DNA of 64,000 nt from the NCBI GenBank assembly GCA_973895155.1, contig OZ316895.1, positions 21,452,001 through 21,516,000 on the forward strand, in the 5' to 3' direction. Positions 1-12,137 of this stretch are shown here, piece by piece (the first letter of the stretch is position 1; every line of letters begins with the position of its first letter). The notes beneath the pieces were generated by a model. It saw only the letters and a program-made list of their open reading frames with translations, had not been told where the DNA came from and did not search any database. This DNA comes from Marsupella aquatica (taxonomy: Eukaryota; Marchantiophyta). The translations under genes and the position numbers were made by a program.

Positions 1-640
1 ACTTTGTTGGATCACACAAGTATTACTGAAGCTTAGTCATATCTTCTTGAGAAGTTCAGACCACAAATTGAGAAATGGAATTAAGATTGAGCAAGAACAA
101 TTGTTGCATCAGTACACCAGAACAAAGTGCTAACTGACAATATGAAGGTGGTCAATAGACAATTGGCCAAGGCTGGGAAAGCGGGTGAAAAGCTGAGGAA
201 GTTTGAAAGAGGCGGTAGTTTATGTCCATTTGAAGCCCAAGAACAATACATTACAGAGAATCACCTGAACAATTAGGATTGAATGGGGGCTCTTGAGGCA
301 ATACCAAATTGTTGAATCCAACATTGCAACTTTTCAAAGAAATTCTCAAACACATTGATCTTGCAGTGACATTGGAAGCTGATGCTCGGATGGACTATGA
401 CATTTGACACATAACTCAAATGCATCAAGTGGCTTTGGGGACCTAAAAGCGTGACAATTAATATAAACTAAGGGTACTATTTGCGTTTGACAATGTTTGA
501 GAACAGTCCATCTGGGTTATAATGGTCTATCCAATTTGTTTGTCCAATGTTGTGTTCCATTGAGGCTTCTCCATGGCACTGGCATGTTAACTTTTCTATT
601 TCCCCAGCAGTCCTCATAACACAAAAAAAAATACATCGGC
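1..640. other. No supported gene
   Basis: I see no convincing gene here. A short reading frame near 142-276 encodes a Lys/Arg-rich peptide of about 45 residues. It has no recognisable family and no visible exon signals around it, so I do not call it. Confidence 0.4.
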
Positions 641-647
641 CAGCCTG

Positions 648-868
648 TATTATGAAACTCTCAAAACATCACATGCTAATATGGAAGAGTTTTTCAAATA
701 ATGCAAATAGCACTATAATTAGGGTTTATCTTCAAATACATTTACTTACACAAAGCTACAAAACTCTCATAACATCACATGCTAGTTTGGAAGATTCCTT
801 CAAGTAAAGAGGGTCTTATGAAACTCTCATAATATCACATGCTAGTTTGGAAGATTCTTTCATATGAA
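648..868. repeat. Three degenerate direct repeats, about 55 bp each
   Basis: The phrase 'aaactctcataacatcacatg' followed by 'ctagtttggaaga' recurs at about 653, 759 and 821 with a few mismatches. The last two copies are adjacent and the first is about 105 bp upstream. This is a local tandem duplication in non-coding DNA, with no coding content visible. Confidence 0.75.
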
Positions 869-2500
869 GCATATAGCAGCAAATGCAGCTACTGTAGAAT
901 CTGCAAAGAATGGTTCAATTGTATGAATTGCTTTTGGAGAGATGTGTTCCCCAAAGCTCTATAAACATACTTAATGTCATTTGTGATTTTTCCATTTTTA
1001 TTTTTCAAGGCATTCTCGAGGATAATGCAGCCAAGGTCTGGACCATCTCTTTACAAAGATTCTTTTCAACTTTTACTGAATTAGAAAAAAAATGAAAATC
1101 TCGCAGGCCTTTATGTGTACTAAGGTCCTGTTCTTGGAGCATTATAGGCAATAATAGCCCCTCAAAACTTGAGCTGAAGCTCTTGTTGTTTGTGGCATTT
1201 TATCCCATAATGTCCTCCAAACAGGACTTCACTCTATAGAAAGAACCTTGGGAAATACTCCTCCCAGGCGAAACAAATCCAAAATAGAAACTTTGCTCCC
1301 TAAGCGCTATAAAAAAACACACAGAACCTTGGGATGTTTGTGATAAAAATATTCATTCCAGGCAAACAATCGAAAAAGAAAACTCTGTTCTCCATTATTA
1401 AATTAGCACTATTAAATTACAAAGAATCTCGGAATGTTTTCTTATGGAAATACACGTCTCCAGGCACATCTAATCCAAAAAAGAACTGTGTTATCCAAAG
1501 CTTATGAAACAGTACACTGGAAAATTCCACTTCAAATGAAAAAAGAAAGGTGTGGAAAAAGGGTAAAGGAAATAACCTCAGGATGGGTTTGATTGATATA
1601 TTAGTGTTTTCCAGTAAATTGTGTGAATTTTCTATTTGATTAACAAATTCTTAAAGTAACCATGGGTGAAAGAAACCCTTCAGCTAGTGTAACATTTACC
1701 AAGGTAACATAAGAAACCCTTCGCCTACTATGGATAGAAGAATACGAAAGGAACGTAAAGAAATACCAAAGAAACTTAAGAAACCCTTGGGTTTTTCTGT
1801 AACATATGGCATGGACTCTATGGACCAAGAGAATATTTTGCATGGACTGCTACCATGAATAATATCTTACTTATTGCCAATGAAATTGAATGTGTCCTAA
1901 TTAACTTAACACCCACTTCATTCAAAATACTCCATTTAATCTTTGTCCTTCCAACTCCATATTCAAACCTATTCCAATATATAATTCTTCATCGCTCCAA
2001 CTTGTTGCATAACATCTTACATAACCAAGGGGTCCTCGAACTAATTTCCCAAAAAGCCATACAAAACACTCATTCCAGGTAAAACTAATCCAAAGTAACA
2101 TAAAAAGAAACCAGGGGTGGTTTGTTGAGAAGGGCGGCAACGGGTGGTGAAAAGTGTCATAACTACCGCAACTATAGTAACTGTGACTGTGGTGGGCATC
2201 CTGCGTTTACTGATGGTACTGAACATGACATAAATCCCTCCTAAATTGTTTTTGTATGTTTGTACAAGGTTATGAGGCCTCACCCCCGGGTGAAGCTGTG
2301 ACACCTTTGGGCCAGCCTGGCCAGGGGATTATGAAATTTGAATGAAAAATATACTAAGGTGCAAGTGGCAGACAATGGATAGATGAGACTTTTGCAATGT
2401 AAAACTGAAATGAATGGTTAAAAAATGCACTCAAACTTGATGCTCAGTAACTCATCCCCAATGGTTCAAAAATGCACGCAAGCTTCACACTCAGTAACTC
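869..2500. other. Non-coding, no supported gene
   Basis: AT-rich sequence with only short, overlapping, unrelated frames on both strands (for example at 1640-2304). None has splice sites, a known motif or a usable length. Around 1240-1760 there are loosely repeated phrases on the theme 'agaaccttggg' and 'gaaacccttc', which suggests old, degraded repeats. Confidence 0.4.
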
Positions 2501-2504
2501 ATTC

Positions 2505-2840
2505 ACACTTGGGGATTATCATTGTAACCCGCTTGGGCTCAGTGCCCTGTGGGAGTAAATCCCATTACCCCTTCTTCGGGCAATTCATTCCCTCTTGGGT
2601 ATTATCATTGTAACCCGCTTGGGCTCAGTGCCCTGTGGGAGTAAATCCCATTACCCCTTCTTTGGGTAATTCATTCCCACTTGGGTATTATCATTGTAAC
2701 CTGCTTGGCTCAGTGCCCTGTGGGAGTAAATCCCATTATCCCTTCTTGGGGTAAGTCATTCCCAATTGGGGATTATCATTGTAACCCGCTTGGGCTCAGT
2801 GCCCTGTGGGAGTAAATCTCATTACCCCTTCGTCGGGTCT
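2505..2840. repeat. Minisatellite, about 86-bp unit, four copies
   Basis: The anchor 'attatcattgtaaccc' occurs at about 2515, 2601, 2686 and 2771, so the unit is about 86 bp. Each unit also contains 'gctcagtgccctgtggga' and 'gtaaatcccattacccc'. A related but diverged phrase ('cagccctctaggattacat', 'ccccctcttgggg') appears at 28.5-28.6 kb. The array may therefore derive from a dispersed repeat. Confidence 0.9.
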
Positions 2841-2867
2841 CAGTAACTGCACATCAAAATATGAAAA

Positions 2868-2982
2868 TATGACATATATGATATGATATACCACATCCCT
2901 CCATACCATATAAAATCTTGTTATTTTTGACATATATGGTATACCACAGCCCTCCATACCATATAAAATCTTGTTATTTTCT
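2868..2982. repeat. Direct repeat, two copies of about 55 bp
   Basis: A segment containing 'ccctccataccatataaaatc' and 'ttgttattttt' is present twice in a row, ending near 2930 and 2982. It belongs to a cluster of local tandem duplications just upstream of LTA2. Confidence 0.85.
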
Positions 2983-3017
2983 TTAAATTGAATGCACGTG
3001 CCTTATATTACCACTTT

Positions 3018-3167
3018 GTGATGTGTGATGGCCGACATGGCCTTCTTGGGCACGGGTTACCTTATTTTCACAAGCTGGTGTTTCTCAAGCTGGTGATGTG
3101 TGATGGCCGACATGGCCTTGTTGGGCATGGGTTACCTTATTTTCACAAGCTGGTGTTTCTCAAGCTG
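3018..3167. repeat. Tandem 75-bp duplication upstream of LTA2
   Basis: Two nearly identical 75-bp units (3018-3092 and 3093-3167) contain 'gtgatgtgtgatggccgaca' and 'acaagctggtgtttctcaag'. The unit is a multiple of three, so the apparent open frame through it is a by-product of the duplication. It lies about 350 bp before the LTA2 start codon, in or near the promoter. Confidence 0.9.
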
Positions 3168-3399
3168 GTGCAGTAAGGAGAGCTCTTGGTGAGTTGGTGG
3201 ACCCACTTACTGTAGGAGTCCTAAATGAGTTCACCGGGAACCGTCGTCCAGGATCGTTATTTCCCCTTTCTGGGACGGCCCGGCCGAGGGCAGGGCGGTG
3301 AGCTCGAGGCCCCGCCTCGTGGTCTTAAAGCTCTGCTCTCCTCTCTCGTTCCCTCACGAAGAGAATTGCTCTCCTCTCGTCTTTCTTCACCAAGCGAAC

Positions 3400-3525
3400 A
3401 CAGGAAGGGCGAGGGAGCGAGAGAGAGAGCAGAGCAGGTGGTGGTCGAGCAAGGAAGCAAGGAGAGTGAGAGAGAGAGAGCAGAGCTTGTGGTGGTCGAG
3501 GAAGGAAGCAAGGAAGCAAAGGAAG
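3400..3525 (+). repeat. GA-rich tandem repeat in the LTA2 5' leader
   Basis: Purine-rich GAGAGA sequence with a 51-bp imperfect duplication: 'gcagagcaggtggtggtcga' at 3429 and its partner at 3480. It ends directly before the LTA2 ATG and follows a pyrimidine-rich stretch (3330-3390). Plant core promoters and leaders often carry such CT/GA microsatellites. A regulatory role here is inference. Confidence 0.7.
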
Positions 3526-6234
3526 ATGGAGGCGATGGCAACATACAGATGTGTGCAGGTAATGGATACAGCGAAGGTGGTGAGAGGAGGAGCAGCTCGG
3601 ACGAGGATGATGGCAGGGGAGACTGTGGCACCGGCGAGTGCATTCTTCGGACAAGCGGGAGTGTTCGAGAGGAAGCCGAATGCGGTGGGAGTGGTGGTTC
3701 GGTCTTCGCAGCAGAGGCGGGGGGTGGTGCAGGCCAAGATTCGGGAGATTTTCATGCCCGCGCTGAGCTCGACGATGACGGAGGGGAAGATAGTGTCCTG
3801 GGTGAAGAGCGAGGGTGACAAGCTCAGCAAGGGGGAGAGTGTGGTCGTCGTGGAGAGTGATAAGGCCGATATGGATGTGGAGACGTTCTATGACGGGTAT
3901 TTGGCCGTCATTGTGGTCGACGAGGGCGAGGTTGCCCCCGTTGGAGCTGCCATTGGATTGCTCGCTGAAACTGAGGCTGAAATTGAAGAGGCCAAGGCGA
4001 AGGGTGGAAAGAGTGCTGCGGCTGCTCCTCCTCCTCCTCCTCCTCCTCCTCCTCCTCCTCCTGCTGCTGCTGCTGCACCCCCTCCCCCGCCCCCAGCTGC
4101 AGTCACTGTACCTGCGACTCCAGAGCCAACCCCCGCTGTGGCAGCTCCACCTCCAGTGGTGGTGTCTTCACACCCAGCGGCCACTGATGGGAGAGTGGTT
4201 GCAACACCGTATGCCAAGAAGCTTGCCAAGCAGTTCAAGGTGAATTTGGCCACAGTGGCGGGGTCAGGGCCTTTGGGAAGGATTGTGGCTTCCGATGTGG
4301 AGGCTGCAGCTGGGAAGACTCCTACTGTGACTGCTCCTCTCCAGACGCCCACAATTCCAGCATCCGCACCCGCAGCTGCCTCAGCCAATAATGTTGCAGC
4401 ACCGTCTCCAGCTGCTGCGTCCATTGTGCCAGGCACCACTGTTCCATTCAGTGCAATGCAGAAGGGAGTAGCCAGAAATATGATCGAGAGTCTCACCGTC
4501 CCCACGTTCCAAGTCGGCTACACTATCAATACCGACGCTTTGGATGCGTTGTACAAGAAGGTGAGTCAGTCTACCAAAAGATGGGAAGTGAGAACTATGC
4601 TTTTCTATGGTCTTTCATCTGAGGGTTTTTAAAATTAAGGTGACTTCAAGGTTTTTCATTTAAAGGACCAATTTTTCACTGACGAGCATGAGAGTTCTCA
4701 AATATGAGCCACAACTTCCACTGTTAGAGACTCTCTCTTTAAGAAGATTGTCCAGGAAAATCGGTAGTGAGTAAAAGTCTTAAGCAGTGATCTGCAGACC
4801 ACATTATGTATATTATGGCTGTCATTGTATAACAAGGGGTTCACATCCGTATCTCCGTCTGTTTTCTAAAAAGTTGGACCCGAAGTGAGGCTCAGGGCTC
4901 GACCCTCACTTGCCTGATCTTATTCGTTTAAAAAATATCCGATGAAGGAAATGTCTATCATGTACTCACGTTAATTTCGTTGCTGCCTGAATGACATGAA
5001 CAGATCAAGTCGAAGGGAGTGACTATGACCGCGATGTTGGCCAAAGCGGTTGCTCTTGCTTTGGAGAAACACCCAGTGGTGAATGCCACTTGCAAAGATG
5101 GACAGAGCTTCACGTACAACAGCAGCGTGAACATCGCTGTGGCTGTCGCTTTGGATGGTGGCCTCCTGACTCCTGTTCTTGCTGATGCAGACAAGGTTAG
5201 TACACTTTTAAAATCACGTGCTCCGAGAGGTCTTAGTAGGTTCGTCAGCTGGACACTTTCTGTACTACCCCGCCTCTCAAGGGATCATTGACGTTGATTG
5301 GAAACTTTTGACCTTCTAGTTTTACTCGTTGGGTTTGTACAGGTCGATATCTACTCACTTTCAAGGAAATGGAAGGAGCTCGTTTCTAAAGCGCGGTCTA
5401 AGAGTCTTACACCCGCAGAATTCTCAACAGGTCTTGCTGCCTTGACACCTTTATACTGGCTGTGATACAATGGATTGTTTAAGCATCATTGGAAGTGGCA
5501 TGATCTGCACTAGTCCATGTGAGATGCTCTTGCTCTGAAGTTATGTGTTTGATGAAAACCAGAAACCGCACGACACTGCACTAAAGTACGGCTGCAATAG
5601 TTCAATCAATGTATATGACCTTGCTGACTAGTAGGATCGCACGTGCAGGAACTTTTGCACTATCTAATCTCGGAATGTTTGGAGTGGACCGGTTCACCGC
5701 TATCCTTCCCCCTGGCATGGTGAGTTTTTCCCGTTTAATGGTGCTTGGGGTCTTGGATGTGAACCCCTTGTTATAAGGTTCTTGCCTTTCGGTCTCGTAG
5801 TGGATTGCTTACTGGCTGGGTCATTGTGTAGGGTGCAATCATGGCAGTCGGAGCTTCCCAACCATCTCTTGTGGCATCGAAGGATGGTTCCTTTTCAGTG
5901 AAGTCCCAGATGCAGGTAATGACGAGCTTCCCAGTCTCTAAGATGTGGATTTGTACTGCATTTCTCTGTCAAGAACCGTTGCTACTATTGGGAATGTGTA
6001 CACTCTGTCGTTTTTGCTCGTAGTTGGTTGTGACGCATGGCATATCTCGAAGAAAGAGAATAGCGTGGTTAATCCGTATCACACGTATTTCCTAACGGCA
6101 TGCCTTAACAAATTTGGTGTGTGTTGCAGGTCAATGTGACAGCTGATCACAGGATTGTTTATGGCGGTGATCTGGCCGAATTCTTGCAAACTTTTGCAGC
6201 CATTGTTGAGGATCCCAAGGATCTGGTTTTGTAA
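3526..6234 (+). CDS. LTA2: Plastid pyruvate dehydrogenase E2 (dihydrolipoyl acetyltransferase)
   Basis: E2 core of the plastid pyruvate dehydrogenase complex. It transfers acetyl groups from E1 to CoA through a lipoyl arm, supplying acetyl-CoA for fatty acid synthesis in the stroma. Exons: 3526-4560, 5004-5195, 5343-5430, 5649-5719, 5832-5915, 6130-6234; 524 residues, all joins in frame at GT-AG sites. Residues 1-70 look like a transit peptide. The lipoyl domain is about 71-150 with the lipoylated Lys in ESDKADMDVE (K113). A Pro/Ala linker with 12 consecutive prolines follows (168-179). The E3/E1-binding domain is about 225-261 (ATPYAKKLAKQ). The catalytic domain ends with the DHRIVYGGDL motif near 496. 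The Tyr where most E2s have Asp is, from memory, usual in the plastid form. I chose this ATG because the upstream frame is leader repeat. The exon 3 donor (gtcttg) is weak. Confidence 0.96.
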
Positions 6235-8129
6235 TCCCCAAACACTTACACAGCCAATTCTGCATCCACTTCATCAGTGATAGAGCCCCCCCGCACAGCC
6301 TGCTTTTATTTCCACTTCGTGTATCTACGGGTGGGTCCATTCCAAGGCTTCTCGTGATTCTTTTGCACACCCCCCTATCTTGGGCGTTGAGATCATGTCC
6401 CAGGGACATGATGTGACTAGTTGGGTAGAATTTTATTTGTTGCTGGAGCCATGGAAGGAATGCCATTGAGCATGATTGGCTCGTGGCATTTACCGTAAGA
6501 ACAATTTAGGAAGATTAGTAGAAAGTGTCCATACCTACCAGAGGTTCTTTGGGCTTCAACCTAAACTTAATGCGGTGAGTCTTTCACCTTGCGCTGTTAG
6601 TATACCACGGCCTTGTGGTGGACGTCTAGATTCTTGCTAAACGACCATCGAGCAAACGTGGTTGATGTCCACACATACACACACGGGAAGCCAATTCATT
6701 TGGGGGCCCATTCCATTCCATTTTGAGACATCTACCAATGTTGGATGTGGAGCAGCATGCCACTTATTAGTGAAAGAATTATGCAATTTTAACTTCCGTG
6801 AGAGGACGATATTTTTTACATCCGTTCATGTGCTTCTCCGAATGATGGGATCAGTTGGGGCGCACCTAATGGTGCCGGCCCAAAAGGATGAGCTTCAGTT
6901 TTGATAGATCGGGAGGGCACTTCCGAGTCCACACAGGACTGACCAGAGAGAGGAATTACAACCTCAGTTGGAGGAGAAGTTTCGGGCGTGCTTGTTCGTT
7001 TCCTCCTACATGTGCTCTGAGTGGGGAGGTAGCCACCTCTTTTCATTCTGAACCAACAGATTTCCAGGTGTGATGGAGTCGATGATTCGTCTACTTTTAT
7101 GTCAACATTTCTGATTCAACATCACAGATCAATAACTTCATTAATACGAACGAGCTGAGGCTGACCGTCGATTCATGTACCCCTGTCTAAATTGTAATTC
7201 CTTGTGTTCCTGCCCACTCAAACGGGAGCCAACAAGGCTGACAAATCAGTGGATGAATAAATGCTCATCTGAGATTCTTGAATCTGGGAATCCTCCAGAA
7301 ATGGAGGCAATTGCTGTCTGGGTATCAAAATTCCCGTCTTTGTCTGGCTGACACTGAATTACCTTGCTTTCTCTCAGGGACCCTGTCTACGGGTTGGTCT
7401 TGTATATTTTATAAGTCTCCAACAATTCCTCGAGTGCAGCGACGAGATATTGGTCACCTCTCACAAACAAACATACTCGAGACTTGTTTGTTCACAGTAC
7501 CGCATTCCTAGGATTTAGTTGTTTCCCTTGTTGGGCGGAACCTCCGATGCTGGTGTATACTTGTACTGCACATGTAAATCAAAACATGCTGTTTATTTGT
7601 AGTCCGATGGGCGGAACTTCCGATGCTGGGTGTCTGCATTGTCGTGCACATGGCACAAAACACTGCCGTGGAGAAACAAGAGGGAAGAGAAAGGTGTGTG
7701 ACTTCTTTTGGCCACATGTGATTCTAAGCAAAGTAGAGACAAATATATAAAACACTCCAAAAGAATAAGAGGCTCCCAAATCGTGAGACAGGGTCCAGTC
7801 AAAAGGCCCAATGAAGGGGAGGCCAGCAGAAAACCAACAAAGAAACAAGCCCACAAGTCAGATCCTATCTATTGGCAAACTGCAAAGCTTGGTAGAGCTC
7901 TCGGGTACCTGCATAGGGGGGGGTCTAACAATGGAACCTGATTAACTGCCCTAGTGCCAATTGTCACACCCCTACAAAGAATAGTGAGTGCCAATTGTCG
8001 CACCCCTACAAAGAATAGTGAAAGCCTGAGCCTTCTCAAGTGCAATTGACACTTGCTATTGAAAAAAGGCCGTGATAACGAACATTGGTGGATAAGGCCT
8101 TCGCTCAACATAACAAACCTCACAAGATT
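6235..8129. other. LTA2 3' region and non-coding DNA
   Basis: Presumed 3' UTR followed by non-coding sequence. An AATAAA lies at about 7256, rather far for LTA2 polyadenylation. A degenerate direct repeat ('gggcggaacctccgatgctgg' theme) occurs at about 7534 and 7609. 'tgccaattgtcacacccct' is duplicated with a 36-bp spacing near 7950-8020. Short overlapping frames on both strands look random. Confidence 0.5.
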
Positions 8130-10375
8130 GCTAAAAGCGGTCAAAGGCTAGGTGAAGTGCCCCAGAAACCTCAATGGCAAAAGGGTAGAAGAGATCGTCA
8201 AGATACCGAATAGCATAGGCTTCCTCTTTTAGACGTGCGGCCCTAGCAGCTGCGTGACCAGGGAAAAGTTACCGTGGCAACATTGGTCCCACTGGTAGGG
8301 TCGGCAACAACCACATCCCCAAGGGGCCTAAACTCCAATCAGGAACACCATCCCGAGGAGGCAAAACATGCCTATGCTCCATGGAGTCATGGTATCCCGA
8401 GTGACGTGCAATGCAGCAACCACATCCAAAATGTTATCGTGGGTAGCGGTCCTCTCACTACCATGACCACACCAAAGAATGTGAACGCTGCCCCATCCAA
8501 TGGCGTTCCGCAGACACACGTGGGCTGGCCCAGCAAGCAAGGGTGGGGAAGACCAAGCTGGAGGCATGTGGATGCAGTGAAGATGAAAGAGCTTATACAA
8601 AAGGGAGACCACAATGGGCTAGCCGAAAGCCAAGCCCCCAAACCGACGCCTGAACAGGAAAGAAGACGAGCCCGAACCAAATCTGATGGTGCATCAGAAA
8701 GCATGCTAGAAAGTGTGTGTCGGTGCATGCAATTTGAAATCACCTATTGGATTCTATCTGGATTTTCTAAAATAAGTCCCTCAAAAGTAGGAACCACGCT
8801 CCGCTACGCACCTCCTCGGCCAATAGGGCCCATGCTTGGTGAGGCTGGACCTGAAACGGGAGAGCTCCGTTCTCCACTCCCATTACATAGTCTGAGAGTA
8901 TACTAGGCTGAAGGTCCATAATGAAACGGCAAATTAACCAGGGCGTGAGTTACCTGCGCCCAACAACCAAGAAACGCACAAGGAGCAGTGCCTGCAATGG
9001 AAGACACCCCCATGCCTCCTTGAGAAGGCGAAAGCATAGCCTGCTGAGCAGCAAAAGCACCATCCTCTCCATCAAGGGCTCTGGGGCCGATAAGGTGATC
9101 AAAGACCCCCATGACTGTGGTATTGAATACAAAGAGCAAGGATAACAACATCGACCGGGGGGGGGACAGACCAAAGAAGATAGGAAGGGCGATGGACATA
9201 GCACATGACCAAAATAAGGAAGGCAATCTGAATGTCATCCAAAGCCACCAACTGGCCACTGTGCAGCATCTTGGGTGAGAGGAGTCTGTAAAAAGTCCTA
9301 AAGGCAAGTCCACCCAAGAACCCTGATGCCATTGGTCCAAATGGGTATGCCCAAGGGGGAGGAAAGTAGCTTGGAAGTGGACTAGGGGACCAGACTACAC
9401 ACTGCCGGGGCTGAACAGACAAGCCTAGGAGGGCCAACTGGTCACCAAAGTGGATGTAAGCATCCCCCAGAACAAAGACAGGTGCCATAATGTGAGTGTT
9501 GTCGACCACTGACAGAGATGTGTAACCCAGAAAAGTGGCCAGAGAAACCCAGATCACATGAAAGTGAGCCAACGCAAATAATGCACCTCCAAGAGATGCA
9601 CCTCCAAGAGGGTCCCTTGCCAGGGGCCAGACTCAGAGAAAATGGTTGAGTAAGACTTGGGGCTAAGAGAGTTGAGATAGAAAAGGGGGCAAACATCCCC
9701 GACAAAGTGCAAGCAAAAGGAATGAGAGATGTAATCTCTCTCCCTGCGTCCCCAAGCTCCTCAAACATGGCCTGCCAAGAGACAAATTTGAATGCATTGG
9801 CCATATCCATCTGAATTACCATCCAATCGGGGTGGATATCCAAAATAGAACATATGCCATGCACCATGCTCTCAAAACAGCTTGGGGTGGTCACCCCAAA
9901 TTGATGGGGGGAGGAAGTGTGATGTGAAAGGGACCCGCAACTGCAAACAAACACACCGACTGACCATCCAATACAAAACTCCCCCAATGGCAAGTGGTTG
10001 GACATTGCCTGCCTTCTTGGCCATGGCCAAGCGTTTGGAGGCCCCCAAGAGCCAAGCCACAACAGGGGAAAGACAGCAGGCTGTCACATGGGCAAACCTG
10101 GAACAATTGAGTAAAGCCAAAGGCAGAGTCATCAGGGGAAAAGCAATCTTGCAGATGCTCAAACCTCATCCCAGAAACAACCCCACTGGAGAGACAAGGT
10201 AAATGGAGGAAGGCAGACGAAACAACCTCACGCAAAAGGGAGAACTCAGTCTCTGGAACAAAACTCGCAACAAAACTCGGAACCTCAACCGTTGCGAAAG
10301 GATGGAGTGCCCGCAAGTGAGCAAGGCTTTGTGATATGGTGAAGATGCTAAGAATAGACCTCATCATATTTTCTT
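8130..10375 (-). mobile_element. Degraded non-LTR retrotransposon, R2-like ORF
   Basis: Read on the minus strand, 10375 to 8130 gives one protein broken by many frameshifts. The order is: an N-terminal part with FEHLQDCFSPDD (about 10190-10120); reverse transcriptase blocks including IHPDWMVIQMDMANAF (about 9845-9780) and a ruined polymerase box VDNTHI where FADDT-like residues are expected (about 9510); a Cys-Cys-His-Cys cluster CVCG...H...C next to GSERTATHD (about 8520-8440); then VPDW...GDVVVADPT (about 8345-8290) and LDDLFYPFAIEVSGALH (about 8215-8160). RT followed by a CCHC knuckle and a PD...D nuclease is the R2/NeSL layout, with a restriction-like endonuclease. No poly(A) tail or target duplication was found. 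The whole copy is dead. Confidence 0.75.
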
Positions 10376-10643
10376 AGATTGATTTCTTACCCACAGATCT
10401 CCCTAGGTTCAAGGATGATCACTAGATTATAGGTAAATGGGTGCTGTTACTAGTTGGGACACAGGCAAATGGAATGCAGAAACTTGTGAAATATTGCCAA
10501 AAGTGGCAAATCCTTTTAGAGATGTGGAATCTAGAAAAATTTTCCAGTTAAAAAATGCTGATTGCTAGAAACCATAGTCAAATGGGACCTATCCATATGT
10601 GAATAAGATTTTGGGAATGTAGATTTAAGGTGCAACAAGGTTT
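10376..10643. other. Short spacer with no gene
   Basis: AT-rich sequence between the retroelement remnant and a foldback repeat. Nothing recognisable is visible. Confidence 0.4.
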
Positions 10644-10813
10644 GACCACCCATGGGGTCCATCAAGTAACATTTTTATTTTGGGGGTTGACTACTATAGA
10701 TTGCCACTCCTTTTGGTCATAAAACATACCTTGTCACTGGATTTTTTTCTAGAGATATACATGATGGAACCCCAAAATAAAAAAATACTACTTGATGGAC
10801 CCCATGAGTGGTC
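10644..10813. repeat. Foldback (inverted repeat), about 40-bp arms
   Basis: 'catggggtccatcaagtaac' at 10651 pairs with its complement ending at 10806. The arms run through 'atttttattttgggg' on the left and 'ccccaaaataaaaaaat' on the right, enclosing about 85 bp. The outer parts (gaccacc...ggtgg-like) also pair imperfectly. 'ggtccatcaagta' recurs at 10808 and 10841, and a variant at 46385. It is probably a small MITE or a piece of one. No clear target duplication was seen. Confidence 0.7.
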
Positions 10814-10869
10814 CATCAAGTAACAGGTTTGAATTGAGGGGTCCATCAAGTATGTCTTAGAAATTACGC

Positions 10870-12137
10870 TACTTCCAGTTATCCCAAACAAGAACTTCCA
10901 CTCATGAAACACACACTTCCTGTAGTGTACCTCCACTTATATTTTTTGTGCGATTTTGGTGCTAGACAGAAAAGTTCACACATGATTAGAGACATCTGCG
11001 CACCGTGTCCCGCCTGCCCATCCAACCAATTCAAGATTTGAATGAAAGCCTTATTAAAGTCACCCACTCAAGCTCGCAGACCAGTACACCTTAATCTCCA
11101 TCGATCCGGATCCTTCGATCCTTTTGATCCTTCTAGCAGTGCTTTCTTTTCAGTGAACGAGGATTCAATTCTCTTTAGCTCGAGACGTTTTGATGAGGTT
11201 GTGAGGACTTGAGTGATGCAGTTTGGTCGAGCACAGCTCAAAATCAAGCGTCAGGTTTTCATTAGGCAGCGACTGATCTCCACGCCGGCTTTCGATATGT
11301 TCTTGAAGATGTTATCGAGTTGTAGAAATGCCAGCCAACTTGCCCCGGGGCATTGTTCTTACCAGCCAGGTACTTAATTTCTGTTTCAATGCAAAGTTTC
11401 TTGATGTGCTGTGCAGGGTAGAGAGAAAATAATTTGTGTCACAATGTCAGCGAGAGCCTGCTAGCTTCAACTTCACTTTGTTACCAACCAGTAGTATACT
11501 AGCCCAGCGAGCCAACTTCTTCAGGTACTGTAGCTGTTCAAGAGAAAGCAACTTAGGATGAAACAGGTAGCTCACCCAGGCTTAAATTCTGAAATTGCCA
11601 CAATCGAACTGCAGGAATTGAGCAAACGAACGGCACGATTGCACATTTCAAGAACGCATTGCTTTCTTGAAGTGTGCCACTCTTTGATTTCTGGCTTTCT
11701 CCCCATGCATTACTAGAGCTGAGGATCTATTTTACCTAGCTACAGAATGATTTTCCAACCCTCTTCCCACATGCTACTATTCTTTACAACGGTCAGACCG
11801 TCAGAGCCTCAGTAGTGTCTTGCAGAATCATAAGAATGATTACACCAGCTCCTATGAATGCCTTCGCTTTCAATTAAGGTGACCAGCTGTTTGTCTTACT
11901 CCCAGATCTTAATCGGAAGTGTGGATGCCACTCTCTTCCCTTGAGATGCGATTGGTACCTGGATAAACAAATGCATTTTTCAGTCAAGGGCTTAGAGGCT
12001 TGGAGAGATATACGTTGAGGTGGTAGAAAAGTTCCTTTAATGGGAGCTAAATATTGACACCAAAGTGAGGGCCAGCTTTGATGATTGATGGGTTGATGAA
12101 ATCCACGACGGCAGTGGCCAATAGCTCGGTCCAGTCG
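10870..12137. repeat. Duplicated block: 5' flank of the GT31 pseudogene
   Basis: This stretch aligns by eye along its length with 46390-47700 (flank of the intact GT31 gene) and with 18205-20130. Shared phrases include 'ccaaccaattcaagat', 'agcaactgatctcc'-like text, 'cacaatgtcagcgagagcct' and 'tttctggctttctccccatg'. No gene is visible in it. It contains the empty counterparts of two transposon insertions: TAGTGTAC at 10923-10930 and GTGTGGAT at 11919-11926. Those sites are filled in the 18-20 kb copy. Confidence 0.85.

Noticed and set aside
3298-3525. A longer N-terminus for LTA2 starting at 3298
   Set aside because: The extra 76 residues come from the GA-repeat leader and have no transit-peptide or conserved character. 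The ATG at 3526 gives a normal plastid precursor.
3257-3830. Open frames on the minus strand across the LTA2 first exon
   Set aside because: They are shadows of the GC-rich coding strand and of triplet repeats. The plus-strand frame is an unmistakable E2.
8274-8906. A 210-codon plus-strand frame
   Set aside because: It is antisense to the R2-like retroelement, whose minus-strand text is recognisable across the same bases.
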